The notes: generated by a model from the sequence alone, not told the origin. A stretch of 64,000 bases of DNA from Glandiceps talaboti (GCF_964340395.1 NC_135562.1:6415634-6479633); one strand, 5' to 3'. Numbered from the stretch's first letter, positions 34,197-45,056 are shown. Numbers and translations: made by a program.

Positions 34197-34358
34197 ATGG
34201 AAGAAAACATTCTTAGCTGGGCAGGAAATATCGTGAACATCCGGGATACTCGCAATGCGGAAGCGACCCGTGGGCAATATACAAGCGTTGGCATAGCAGC
34301 CATCGTTTTTTTCTACCTACATGTTGATCAAATAAAGTTGTTTATTTTATATAAATAA
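34197..34358 (+). CDS. Possible small single-pass membrane ORF (53 aa)
   Basis: The frame starts with MEENILSWAGNIVNIRDTRN, continues through GQYTSVGIAAIVFFYLHVDQ and ends at 34358. A hydrophobic segment (VGIAAIVFFYL) follows a charged N-terminus. The local sequence is richer in GC than its surroundings, and AATAAA lies at the end of the frame (about 34331), as in a short mRNA end. A 3' splice-site-like CTCACACAG precedes it. It could be the last exon of a small organelle or membrane protein, or a retrocopy. I do not recognise the family. Confidence 0.3.
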   Translation: MEENILSWAGNIVNIRDTRNAEATRGQYTSVGIAAIVFFYLHVDQIKLFILYK

Positions 34359-34719
34359 CAATTTTTGTGAGATGATTTTCATAAAGGCATATCAATGCTG
34401 TTAAATAGTTCATTGGAAGTGGGTAAAAATCCCGGTAACGTCAATGATACGAAGAATATGAAATTGATATAGAAACTGTACGTGAAGTCTTGGACATCAT
34501 GAGTTTTCGGGTGCCAGGTAAGGTACAAGACACGTGCAAATCGTGTGGAAACAACAGAAATTATAAAAACATGTAACAGTACTGTCTTGATATGACAATG
34601 TTAACAGCTTTTAAAAACTGAGTTCTGTATTCTAGTCCGAAACGAGATTCTCGTCCAAAATGAGAGTTTACAGAATTTTTCTTGGCAAGAGTGTTTTTGT
34701 GACATATATACTACCAAAA

Positions 34720-34959
34720 TAGGGAACTTGCAATCCAGACTGAATATGCTCAGATGCAACGGACTGTGGGATTATCTGTGGTTATCGTAATACTTAATCT
34801 GGAGCTACAAATAAAATAAACCTCCTATAAAGGTCAGGGTGACTATGAATTGATTATATGTGGTTACAAACAATATTGTTTACAATGCTAATTGATTAGC
34901 ATTTATTATCCAATTTCCCATGATGCAACATTCAACATGGCGGGTTTGCAAGTTCCCTA
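34720..34959 (-). mobile_element. MITE, family A, copy 3 (240 bp, inverted)
   Basis: TA-flanked GGGAACTTGCAA...TTGCAAGTTCCC ends. The body is the reverse complement of 24659-24895 (AATAAACCTCCTATAAAGGT; TTTCCCATGATGCAACATTC). Confidence 0.85.
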
Positions 34960-35459
34960 TTGGATACTAAAGAAGGCTTTATATTTTCTATTCATTATGA
35001 AAATTGTACGAAGGTTAATTCAATCAAGCTCGACTTATTTTCATCGCGAATTGTTTAGCATCATTAATATTATATGGCAGTTAAAATGAAATCGATTTCC
35101 ACACAAGCAAAGATGTATGGCTTGCTGTCATCGAAGAGTGAATGAAGGCAGGTGTTCAGCATCGCGTGGGAGTGTATTGCAAATATGCCCGTAAAGTATC
35201 CTTACATCCCTACGTCCGTGTACTAAAGTAATAAGTCACAATTATGTTTCATCATTATTTCGGCAATAAATATGCTCTCTCCAGAGGTTCATATAATTAT
35301 CCAAGAAGTAGCATTGTCACCCTAGAAAGACAACAGTATGCACCATATAAGGGTAAAACACGTCTGTAGATAAAACAAAAGCATGTCTTGAATCTGCTTG
35401 GATTATTCCATCTCCATTCATTGTTCCAATGTTGTTGATAATTGACGTTATTAGAACAT

Positions 35460-35687
35460 CTATGTCCAATGGCTCATCATTGCCTCAGCACAGTACTTTG
35501 GAAAGTGCACAACTTGCTGTATAAATTCACACAGTGGAACGCAGCAATCGAAACAGGCAGTGAACGGGAAGCATAGCACGTAGAAAAAACAAACGACGAA
35601 CGCTAATGGCCAGGCAAATAAAATCCACATAAGAAACCAAAATATAACCAAGAAGAAGTTGGTACAGCAGTCTATCAATCCACCCAT
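35460..35687 (-). CDS. Small Cys-rich membrane protein A (75 aa), cluster member 1
   Basis: Unrecognised family; shares the spaced motif W-x(9)-P-[IL]-A-x(6)-[YW]-x(4)-P-x(3)-C with the genes at 41008, 44339 and 50609. Here W17, P27, Y36, P41 and C45, followed by P63 and C66. Residues 10-42 are one long hydrophobic stretch with the conserved AWPLA in the middle, which suggests a membrane hairpin rather than one straight helix (inference). Cysteines at 7, 8, 45, 48, 49 and 53 lie at its edges and could be acylated. The ATG lies about 27 bases after a good 3' splice site on the minus strand (TTCTTTTCTTCTTTTAG near 35724), so the whole coding region is one terminal exon. The tail is shorter than in B and C. 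Confidence 0.72.
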   Translation of the reverse strand: MGGLIDCCTNFFLVIFWFLMWILFAWPLAFVVCFFYVLCFPFTACFDCCVPLCEFIQQVVHFPKYCAEAMMSHWT

Positions 35688-35865
35688 AGTTATTTGGGTT
35701 TACAAGTTGTTCACAAAGATTCTAAAAGAAGAAAAGAAAAAAATATTGATGAAATAATTATGGTCTTATAACATTACATAATCAACACTTTCTGACAGCA
35801 ATTTTCCCTCTATATGTCTGTTTATAATAAGGCTATCTTTCCCCATACTCAAGCATACACGAAAA

Positions 35866-35968
35866 CCTATGAACATTACACACACACACATGCACGTGCA
35901 CGCTTGCACGTACGTACATTCGGACAAACAATGTAGATAAGTGAATCACGCCTGTTAAACGTATGCAC

Positions 35969-36002
<34 letters not shown>

Positions 36003-36075
36003 CACGCTTGCACGTACGTACATTCGGACAAACAATGTAGATATATGAATCACGCCTGTTAAACGTATGCACATG
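35866..36075. repeat. Two-copy 104-bp tandem repeat with CA tracts
   Basis: CACGTACGTACATTCGGACA near 35907 recurs near 36011, each preceded by a CA tract and followed by AATCACGCCTGTTAAACGTA. Confidence 0.9.
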
Positions 36076-36079
36076 CTTC

Positions 36080-37840
36080 AACTTCGAAAAAAAACTCCAT
36101 GACAATCAAAACTTACGAAATTATCAGTAAAATAGGGACACCATTTACTATTATAACTTTGACACTATTGTTTGTGTGTAAATCCATATCGTGTGATTGT
36201 CAAGTCGATTTTGAACCAAACTTTGGTGTTAAAGTTATGTTTACCTGCAAAAAGAACTCGAAATTTATCAGCATATTCTTTGTGGCTCTGACGTAAGCAA
36301 GGTGTAATTGAAATCCACTACTGAAGTATTGAATAGCTGAACAGTTTGAAACTATAGCTAGCTATAGTAATTGTTGAGGTTTTATTGTTCCTGGGTTTGA
36401 ACTAAAGTTAGTTATGAGCACAAACCAAAAAAAAAAAGAATAAAAATCACAAAAAATGAGTAAAAGTAAAACGTCAAAACGGAAAACTAATTCTATAGTT
36501 TAATTGCATCTATATCTATGTCTGTCTGAGGCATAATGATTAAAACTAACATATGTCACATTTTGTGTTTTATGCATTTTTATTAGACGTTCACAATACA
36601 AATGCATAATTTTTCGAGTGTATATTAAGACAATCCTCTACCAAACCAGTACAATGTTACACAATGTTGATGCAATCGTGTAAATAATGTACTCTTAGCC
36701 ACGTGAATTGCTGTGACCCTGGCTGTGACCAGATACTAAATTGTAAAAAGATAGCACCGTTTTTAATGCAGAGTTTTCATTATTTTAAATCAAGTTTTAT
36801 AGACCATGTGACATTAAAAAGTATATCGATACATACACATTGATAAACTCTCTTGAAACAACTGTATCAATATCATAGTGATAGGGTAAAGTAAACATAG
36901 TGATGATAACTTGTCCATTTTGAAATACAGGTTTTTCTCTACATACTGCCCTTTGATATTGTATTGTAGATATGCACGGGGGGTCATTGAAGAATAATCG
37001 ATATTAAACGCTGTAAATGTTCGTGATCTGGGTGTAGAATGTCAAGAATGCCTTCTGGTGGATGGGGTCGTTACATTCAATTCACACACTGCCTGATGGT
37101 GCAGCTATGTGCAATATTAAGTAAAAGGAAAGTACCCACCTTTGCTCAGCATCGGTTAGTAGCACTGTGACATGTACAGCTGAAGATCTGTTGAGGCAAG
37201 CGTCGAAAAGCCAATGAGTTATATACGTACATAAGTAATGAGAAACCGAACGATAACGACTTGATATGGTATATAAATTGATCTGAAACTCAAAGTGACA
37301 CACTTAATTATTTAGTCATTTTTTGTTCTGTTTTCTGTGTTGGGTCGACCATACGGTTCTAAACCAACCCAGTTGACACAATACAAACACAGTCTCGCTA
37401 CCATGAAACTAATTAAATTGTAAACTTATGATGTGAACAATACCCATACATTCTAGTCACGTATTTATAGGGGTATCACAGCTGTACATGCATTACAATT
37501 TGTCATTCCATAGACACGTATGTACACATGTGGCAATTCTGACATAAAGTATATAGTTAGGCGTTGCAGAAACAATTTAGGCCAATATAATGCCAGAAAA
37601 ATGACATATTTCCCATGTGATTTAAGGCGGAAACAATATTAATATCCGTTCTACAGAGACTCGAGTGAATATTTCAAACTCAAGCCAGGTGGCAAATGCT
37701 ATTTCCCGGGGTAAGCTTATAGACTATTTCTTCAGTATAAGTGAAAGTTCATTCAATGCGCAAAAGTTTACATAGATAATTAGCAATCAACAAAACGTGC
37801 ATACTAATTTGCAAACATTCTTCTTGTTATTTGTGATGCT
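36080..37840. other. No coding exon recognised; probable intron of gene A
   Basis: If the donor at 37844 belongs to gene A, this stretch is its 5' intron. Short open frames here (36099-36296 plus, 37082-37303 minus) have no support. Confidence 0.4.
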
Positions 37841-37843
37841 TAC

Positions 37844-38060
37844 CTGCAAACAAAATTGTAGTCACTCCGAGTACGAATCTTAATGGACTTTCCTCAACGT
37901 GAAAGGAAACTTGTAACTTATCAAAGGCATCTATCACTGTGACTCTTCAGCGAGATACATTAACACCAGTTACAACTGTTTGGCTCAACGTTTTCCTTTG
38001 AATAGTGTCCTCGAGACTTCGATCACTCTGCAATATCGTTGTGTAGCTGCCAGCTCTGTC
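37844..38060 (-). other. Candidate 5' UTR exon of small membrane gene A
   Basis: On the minus strand TTTGCAG/GTAAGCATC is a strong donor with its last exon base at 37844, about 2.1 kb upstream of gene A's coding exon. The start of transcription is not visible. The link to gene A is inferred from strand and position only. Confidence 0.35.
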
Positions 38061-39074
38061 ATCAACGGTACTCAGTTGTCCGTGCTCAGTTGTTTACTAT
38101 TCCCTACACACAGTGCACTTGATCAGTGTAAACCATCGTGGACATCAACTTGAATTTCAATCCGGTTTGAAACAGTATGGGCGTGTCTTCATGTACATAG
38201 ATTACAGCTAATTAACAAATAATGTTTTATCTTAACTACATGCACTAGAACAAGCCTTACTATTATAAAAACACAACCATTCAGAGAGAAAACTGGACTT
38301 AATCAATTATTAAAATGAGTCTGATATAATTGATTTCTGTGCAGTGTGAAGGCGATCGATCAATATCCCTTACAATCAACAGTTGTTTTATTCAACAATT
38401 GACTACCATTGGAATCTATTCTTGCACTGCTACTTCAAACCACAGACAAGTGTCTGCTACTTTTCTGTGTTCAAACTCGGACTGTTTAAACAAACATTAC
38501 CACTGTTCTTTACCTAAACAAGATTAGATATATCATGAATAGGACAGAAGTCTTTGGGCTGTTGGTTTGTGAAGACACTCTATTCATATGATGGTATAAT
38601 TATTTTTATAATTGGTAAAATCTGTATTAGCAACAGCTTTTCCCACTCGAATATCGAACGGTATTTCAGGAAATGATAATTTGTTATAACGTTAGTACGA
38701 CAGTTATTACAAAATGTGTCAACATGTCCTTCTCATCAGTGGTATTAGTAGTTTAATTATTGATATCTCCTTTCCACTAAAAAAAACCTACAAAAATCAA
38801 AACTTTTATATCAACTCTACCATTATTACTTAACATATACCGTCTACAGAAACAACCACAAATTTGTAAATACTACGATTGTATTACTAAATAAGCTATT
38901 CTGTAATAATCGAAAACTACCTTGACCTTGGAGTTTCGCGGAATCATCAAGGGGTGCATCTATGGACAGAAGTCAGTGATTTCACATTTTTGAGGGTCGT
39001 GCTGCGTTGTTTTCATTTTTATGGCAATCGTGAAAAGATAGTCTCAAACGAATGATTTCAAAAATATCTATCTT

Positions 39075-39182
39075 GCAGACCGAAGTTAACGTTGTCAACG
39101 AGTTCGGGAGGGTTATGTGCCAATAAACGAGGATGCGTAGCCCGAGTTTATTGGCGCATAACCCTACCGAACGAGTTGTCTA
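39075..39182. mobile_element. Foldback (inverted-repeat) element of about 105 bp
   Basis: AGGGTTATGTGCCAATAAAC near 39109 pairs with GTTTATTGGCGCATAACCCT near 39147, extended outward by TTCGG/CCGAA and GTTGTC-type ends. The loop is about 16 bases. Confidence 0.75.
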
Positions 39183-40464
39183 TCTTACTGTACTACTGAT
39201 ACTACGGCGTAATTGGCTCAAACGGATATATAGGTCACATCCTAAAGAAAGAGTGGGTTATGGCTCCATATAACCAACCGAAATCAAGGCCTCTGATTGG
39301 CAAGTGCATTTTTGTTCTTCAGGATAGACATTTCTGGTCTGCTTTCAATACTACAAACTTGTTATACCCTTAAATTCGTGCATTCTAGTTTCTGAATCGT
39401 CTTGTCTATAACTCAAGGGGTGTAGCTCCGAAACGATTCCAATCGAAAAACTCCGAAGTCGAGTTGGTTCTCTATCTTAAATCACGATTTATAATAAATT
39501 TACCTTTTGTAAACAAAAATAATTGCTTTTCATTATTCTGTAAGATGCCACGAATATAGGACATCATAAGATGATTTGAACATGGATGGACTTTCAGTGC
39601 AAAGTTTAATTTAACCATAGACAGTGGAGGGGATATGATTTAACTTTCTTAATTAAAGGGATATATCTACATAAGTTCCATCCAGCGTAGGAAGCAATTT
39701 TGGCAGTTTCTAATCTACAAATAACAACAGTACACGACAAGTACCATCATGTCAGAAACTACTCTTTATAAATAGGATCGATATCATTATAGTATAAGGT
39801 CAGCTCAACTAGTGATTACGTCATAATAAGGGAGAGTTGGAGGTTTTTTTCTCAGAATAGCTTAAGGTAATATTCAGGCTGTCCATAATTTGACATCTTT
39901 AAAAGAGAGTACCATCTAGGATTATCAATAATTACTGCATTCAAATGTTCAGGAAAAGTTTAGTAACATCATGACAATAAAAAGTTGATACATCTGATTG
40001 TCGGTTGGCGAATTGCTTCACACTCATCTGGGGGTAAGGTTGTCCTAGAGGTCTTCCCTTAACCCTAGGAGCGCTTGAGGTTTTTTGCAGTTATTAGGTT
40101 ATCCATAGCCTTTAGGGAATAATTTCACAGCTATGGAAAGCTAAATTTAATGCGAGTTTTAAGTGTATTTAAAATACAATTTATAGATCAGAATTTTAGT
40201 TGAATTATAGAGGACCCAGAGACATATAGAGCGATCATGAGACAACCAAATTTCAATATAGCAACATTCGTACCTCTCTGGGTCCTGTGTATACAGTATG
40301 TACATTATTCGGTTCACTTCTCAGTTGTGTTATGTAGGCTCACAAAATTACACTTTTAATACAACTTATTAAGAACAACTGAAGATCGATCGAATCGAAT
40401 TACAAAGGTCAAAACATGCCAGTACAGTTCAATGTAGTAAATAGCATTGTGCTTTTGATCTCAG

Positions 40465-40580
40465 ACTGAGTCTTGGCCGACGATCATCATCAGAGTGACG
40501 AATTCCATAGTTACAGCTGACCACTAGGTGGCAGTATAATCAGTCTTGGCCGACGATCCTCATTCGCGTGACGAATTCCA
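40465..40580. repeat. Direct repeat pair of about 40 bp
   Basis: AGTCTTGGCCGACGATC near 40470 and near 40542 are each followed by CATCAGAGTGACGAATTCCA or CATTCGCGTGACGAATTCCA. The second copy lies inside the element at 40510-40787. Confidence 0.75.
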
Positions 40581-40787
40581 TACATCAACTGGGACTTTGT
40601 TTCTATATAAATATTTGTATATCGTTAATAATACATACCGACATAACTTTCCTAGGAAGGTTAACAACATCAGAAGCTATACTATCAACAGAGCATTGGG
40701 GGGGGGGGGGGGTGGTCAAACTACCGAAGAAACATCTGCAATAGGCTGACCCTACGGGCGCCACCTAGTGGTCAGCTATAGGGATGC
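40510..40787. mobile_element. TIR element of about 275 bp containing a poly-G tract
   Basis: Ends AGCTGACCACTAGGTGGC (about 40516) and GCCACCTAGTGGTCAGCT (about 40760) are perfect inverted repeats of 18 bp. The interior has no transposase and holds a run of 13-15 G at 40697-40711. It is probably a MITE. Confidence 0.7.
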
Positions 40788-41007
40788 GTGATTCTAGATC
40801 TGTAGAGGATAGTCGACCAGGACAGTTAGAGACCTCAATGTTGTTTAATAAATTGAAATGCTTGTGTGTCATAACCTTTGTAATTCAGTTGATGTACTGA
40901 GCTGTTGAACAATTTTGATAATATTATTCAACATTAGCACAAAATATGACTTGTGAATTCACTACCAGAGTATTTAAATTCCAAGTGTTACTCTCAGAGT
41001 CAGTATC

Positions 41008-41295
41008 TTAAGCTTCTTCGTAATCGGATGGCCTCTTGCAGGCAAGTCTTTCCCTTTTGACCATCTTAATTGCACAAGTCTTGGGCAGCATGACAGCAAT
41101 TTCTAGTAAATCCACAAAAGATTCACAGAGTGACGTACAAACTGCACAAGGCGTCAGTAACAACCAAAGAGAGACAAAGAAGAAGGCGATGGGATAGGCG
41201 ACGATGAAGAGAAGGAAAAACCAGAACAGACACCAGATGACGTCAAGCCAGAAATCGGCACACGTTTCTAATAGTCTTCCTATACGACTTGACAT
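41008..41295 (-). CDS. Small Cys-rich membrane protein B (95 aa), cluster member 2
   Basis: Motif residues W25, P35, W44, P49 and C53, then P71 and C74, at the same spacing as in gene A. The hydrophobic core covers about residues 19-48 (conserved AYPIA at 33-37). The tail MVKRERLACKRPSDYEEA is basic and then acidic, and closely matches gene C's MKTRERLVGKKRSEYDEQ. On the minus strand TTTTCCTTTGAACAG/AGACAG ends an intron at 41311, 15 bases before the ATG. A candidate upstream exon is at 43287. Unlike A, C and D it starts MSSR rather than MG. Function unknown. Confidence 0.75.
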   Translation of the reverse strand: MSSRIGRLLETCADFWLDVIWCLFWFFLLFIVAYPIAFFFVSLWLLLTPCAVCTSLCESFVDLLEIAVMLPKTCAIKMVKRERLACKRPSDYEEA

Positions 41296-41419
41296 TCTTC
41301 AAATCTGTCTCTGTTCAAAGGAAAATAATGGAGAATCACAAATCACAAATATAATATAAGCTTTAGTGAACTTCAAAACAGCATTTCAAAAGTAAAAGTG
41401 GTGCACCCCCACCCCAACA

Positions 41420-41470
41420 AACACACACACACACACACACACACATACATACATACATACACAGACAGAC
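41420..41470. repeat. (CA)n/(CATA)n microsatellite
   Basis: AACACACACA tract followed by CATA and CAGA repeats. Confidence 0.95.
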
Positions 41471-41992
41471 AGTCTACGTTATAATTATTGAAAATACCTC
41501 AAATGTACCATTACTTTTGCCAATCTAGTTTTGAATTGCTCACTTCCCAGACAATATTCATAAAGTTTCAAATGCCATGATTCACTGACATTGCCGTCTA
41601 GAATCAACATTCTGACATTACTATCAGATAGGGATTTGTAATCCGTTTAATAATTTCAATCCTATATACCAAAATATACATTTGATGAGCTCGGCATTAC
41701 CTCATAATTTTAGTGTTTTTTGTATCTTGACCACCTCATATTTACTATTGCGATTTTAATTACTTAGGGAAGTTGGTATTGATTAATATGAAATATCGAA
41801 ATCAATTTTGAGTCACTTTTAGTTTCACTACGTCAGAGGAATTTATTGATTTAGAAATATAGATGCTATTTTGGAATTTACCTTATATCAGAACTCAACA
41901 ACAAAAATCACAATTTGGTCTCCTCTAGACGGGTACTTAATTCATTCGTAATAATATACCACAGTAAATAATTGCATATACACATGCATCAC

Positions 41993-42142
41993 GATGATGA
42001 TGATGATGATGATGATGATGACGTTGGTGGTGGTGGTGGTGGTGATGCTGAGATGATGATGATCATCATCAGCACCACCACCACCACCACACCATCACCA
42101 CCACCAATATCATCATCAACATCAACATCATCATCATTGGCA
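41993..42142. repeat. Self-complementary trinucleotide repeat (GAT/GGT then CAC/ATC)
   Basis: (GAT)n then (GGT)n on the left are mirrored by (CAC)n and (ATC)n on the right around GATGATCATCATC near 42058. The whole block could fold back on itself. The frame over it (Asp, Gly, then Thr/Ser runs) is not a gene. Confidence 0.9.
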
Positions 42143-42752
42143 GCAACGACAGCACTTCTTTAGTTCATCATATTTTTACACCAACGCATATTCACACATC
42201 AACCAAATAAAATTTGGCAAAATGCCCACTTTCAATTGTCATGCTGTCCAACTCACTGTTGGCAATACCAACATTGTAAACACATGACCTGATTTACAGT
42301 TACCATGGCGCTGTCACAAGACAACAGCTTTGTCATTTTGATCAATATACTGTGAAACGTGTTCCAAAGTGAAAATATGTATCTCTGAACCTATGTTATT
42401 TGTAAAAGTGACGTCACAGAATAGAGCTTGGTAAAGCAGATATCAAAGCACTTAAAATATTGTCAGGTCAAACTACAAAATAAACGGGTTATTTACATAA
42501 AACATTCAATAAAACAACCTGACACATTGGTATCATTGGTATGATATATATATGTATACTAGCAATACACTTTCTAAGTCCGAGATTCTACAAATTAGCA
42601 TGCTGTCTGTTCACAAGAGTTTATTTTAATAGCCTACAAATTCACAGACATATTCAACGATAAAAAACGTCATATTGTTATATTGTTATTCGTGTTTGGT
42701 GACAATCACTTCTTGTCCATAGAAAATATGTATCGACACTATATTGAGGGAA

Positions 42753-42759
42753 GGAAGGA

Positions 42760-42848
<89 letters not shown>
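42753..42848. repeat. (GA)n polypurine tract, about 90 bp
   Basis: An uninterrupted GA dinucleotide run after AAGGAAGGAAGG. It is a mirror-symmetric polypurine sequence of the type able to form triplex DNA. Confidence 0.97.
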
Positions 42849-42852
<4 letters not shown>

Positions 42853-43286
42853 GATTATTCTACAGCTATATATTCAATATAATAGATACGACTCTCACGA
42901 AAAGAGTTTAGGTACTATATTTTAAATTGTATGTTTAAATTTTACGAAGTGATTGAATTGTTGATATTTAGTTTCACGGTGTCTCAAGAAATGTGTCACA
43001 CAACTACAGTTAACATAAAACAAATGATACATCGCTACTTATCATTAGCAATGGATCATTTTACAGTACATCTATTTGACGGGAAATTTCATATATCTAT
43101 TCATCATTTCACACAACGATGACCTCACGCAAATGTGTCTTAAACTGACCTCGTTGCATTGCGCCCAATGGTTTTAAGGTCGCTTAATTGAAATTGGTTG
43201 TATTGCTATGCTTACTAGTGATATAACTATGTCTGTCATACGTCGACATAATATTATTAAAACAACGATATAATAATACAACTTAC

Positions 43287-43335
43287 CTTCTGTCATAGAT
43301 AGAGTTGTCACTAAATATTACATTTGATCTGTAAA
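43287..43335 (-). other. Candidate 5' UTR exon of small membrane gene B
   Basis: Minus-strand CATAGATTGAC-type sequence ends ATGACAGAAG/GTAAGTTGT, a consensus donor with its last exon base at 43287, about 2 kb upstream of the acceptor of gene B. The outer boundary is a guess. The assignment is by strand and position. Confidence 0.3.
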
Positions 43336-44338
43336 AATGGCTTGGTTAATTATCATTATCAACACGTAGAACGATGGTAGCAGTATTAAGCCTACCAGGA
43401 AAGTATTGCTTTGTATGCCGAGTTAAAAATATACCACCAATTGTGGTACCTGGATCTGGTATAATACAGTTACACACACATAACACATACGAATGAACAA
43501 CCAAATATGTTGTACTAAACTACTTTTCTAAATTGATCGTTTATTTCATAGCTCTATTATTTGATTACACATTATTCTGTCTAATACCACCACAGTCTGT
43601 ATCAAAATTGTACATCTGTTACGGTTTTCATACTATTTTTTTTATTGACCCATAACCCCAAATGACATCATAGGCCATCAGTTGGAGGTACATTACAATA
43701 TTCAATAGAATGCTATGCATTTCTACTTACATTGCTTAATGAACAATAATGATAAAATAAACAAAACTGTTTCAAAATTTAACATGACTAAAATCAGACT
43801 CCTTGCGTTGAAAAGGCACTGACTTATGTTTCATCGACCTCCATTTCACTAATCTCGGCTACATATATAACTCGACCAGGATGAATTTGACTAACCTAAA
43901 AATGTAGTATATTTAGCAAACCTTGAAAAAAATCTATTTAATATAAACTTGAAAAGAAAACATTCGCTTAACAGATAGAAATAAATACAATGTGTTGACA
44001 ATAATTTAATGCAAAACGTTTAGACAAAAACATTTCAGGAGAAATTTCACTGTCTAAATTTTCAGACTTGGTATTGCAAAAAAAATTTTAGCATTCACTT
44101 ATAGATATGGGTAAAATAATGAACGTTTCTGACTTTCACGTTTCTGTGAAAAGAGTGCATTTGTATTTCAGATAAAACGTTTTTACCATTCTGATATTTA
44201 CCACTACCTTAAAGCTTATTAGCGTTATACTACATGACGTCATCACACTTGTAAAATCAGATATCCATTGGTATCTGCGTTACAGTTCTAATAGTATCTC
44301 ACAGAGCAAAACTTCAATGACGCCCTCACACTACTCAT

Positions 44339-44620
44339 CTACTCTAACTGTTCATCATATTCTGATCTCTTCTTGCCAACAAGGCGTTCTCGAGTCTTCA
44401 TATTCATTGCGCATGTGTGAGGAAGCTTGACAGCTTTTTCCAGCCCTCCTACAATGACATCACAACATGCACTGCAGACAGCAAATGGTAGAAGGATGAG
44501 CCAGATGAGGACCAGAATCAGAGCGATGGGATAGGCGACGAAGACGAGAAATAGGAACCAGAATGTAACCCATAATATGTCACAACAACAATCACAGCAA
44601 ACACAACACAATGTTCCCAT
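44339..44620 (-). CDS. Small Cys-rich membrane protein C (93 aa), cluster member 3
   Basis: The start is very cysteine-rich (MGTLCCVCCDCCCDILW). Motif residues are W21, P31, W40, P45 and C49, then P67 and C70; AYPIA is at 29-33 and the hydrophobic core at about 15-46. The tail MKTRERLVGKKRSEYDEQLE is close to that of gene B, so B and C are the closest pair. The minus-strand acceptor (AATCTTTCAG/ATATCAAG) ends at 44629, eight bases before the ATG. A second copy of this acceptor and start lies about 112 bp upstream. A donor near 46769 may end its first exon. The N-terminal cysteines could be palmitoylated, which is inference. Confidence 0.78.
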   Translation of the reverse strand: MGTLCCVCCDCCCDILWVTFWFLFLVFVAYPIALILVLIWLILLPFAVCSACCDVIVGGLEKAVKLPHTCAMNMKTRERLVGKKRSEYDEQLE

Positions 44621-44654
44621 CTTGATATCTGAAAGATTCGGTGTAACATGAGAC

Positions 44655-44760
44655 TTTTAGTATAACGATCCCGTTTGCATTTTGAACCCCCCCCCCTCCC
44701 TCTCCTCCCAAACCCAACACGGCAATGCACCCATCTTGATATCTGAAAGATATAACATAA
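44655..44760 (-). repeat. Duplicate of gene C's acceptor and start codon
   Basis: CCATCTTGATATCTGAAAGAT at 44731 repeats CCATCTTGATATCTGAAAGAT at 44618, with related AACATRA and AATCCC/CGATCCC flanks. On the minus strand the copy reads TTTCAG/ATATCAAG, then ATG GGT GCA TTG, mimicking MGTLCC as MGALPC before it runs into purine-rich sequence. Confidence 0.75.
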
Positions 44761-44821
44761 CATAACATAAAACTTATAATGTAATAATCCCATTCGTCTT
44801 TTGATCCCCCTCCAAACCCAA

Positions 44822-44885
44822 TTCAACACCCCCCCCCCCAACCCCAACCCGATCCGATCCGATCCGACCCAACCCAACCCAATCT
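44822..44885. repeat. Simple sequence: poly-C, (GATCC)n, (AACCC)n
   Basis: CCCCCCCCC, then GATCCGATCCGATCC, then CCAACCCAACCC. It abuts the foldback element. Confidence 0.9.
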
Positions 44886-44891
44886 GATTAA

Positions 44892-45056
44892 AATCTGATG
44901 TGGTAAAAGCGGCTTGATGCCTTTATTTACCTCTATATGTACATCATTTTGTGTCGTTTGTTTTGTTCCGAGTGATCAAAACAAACAAAACAAACGACAC
45001 AAAACGATGGAAATAGAGGTAAATAAAGGCATCTAGCCGCTTTCACCACATCAGAT
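44892..45056. mobile_element. Foldback MITE with about 75-bp inverted arms
   Basis: The arms start AATCTGATGTGGTAAAAGCG and end CACCACATCAGATT. Inside, GATGCCTTTATTTACCTCTA pairs with TAGAGGTAAATAAAGGCATC, and TTTTGTGTCGTTTGTTTTGT with ACAAACAAAACAAACGACAC. The loop is about 10 bases (CCGAGTGATC). No coding sequence. Confidence 0.88.

Noticed and set aside
36099-36296. A 65-codon plus-strand hydrophobic frame
   Set aside because: Lacks the motif spacing of the small membrane family, lies on the opposite strand and has no splice context.
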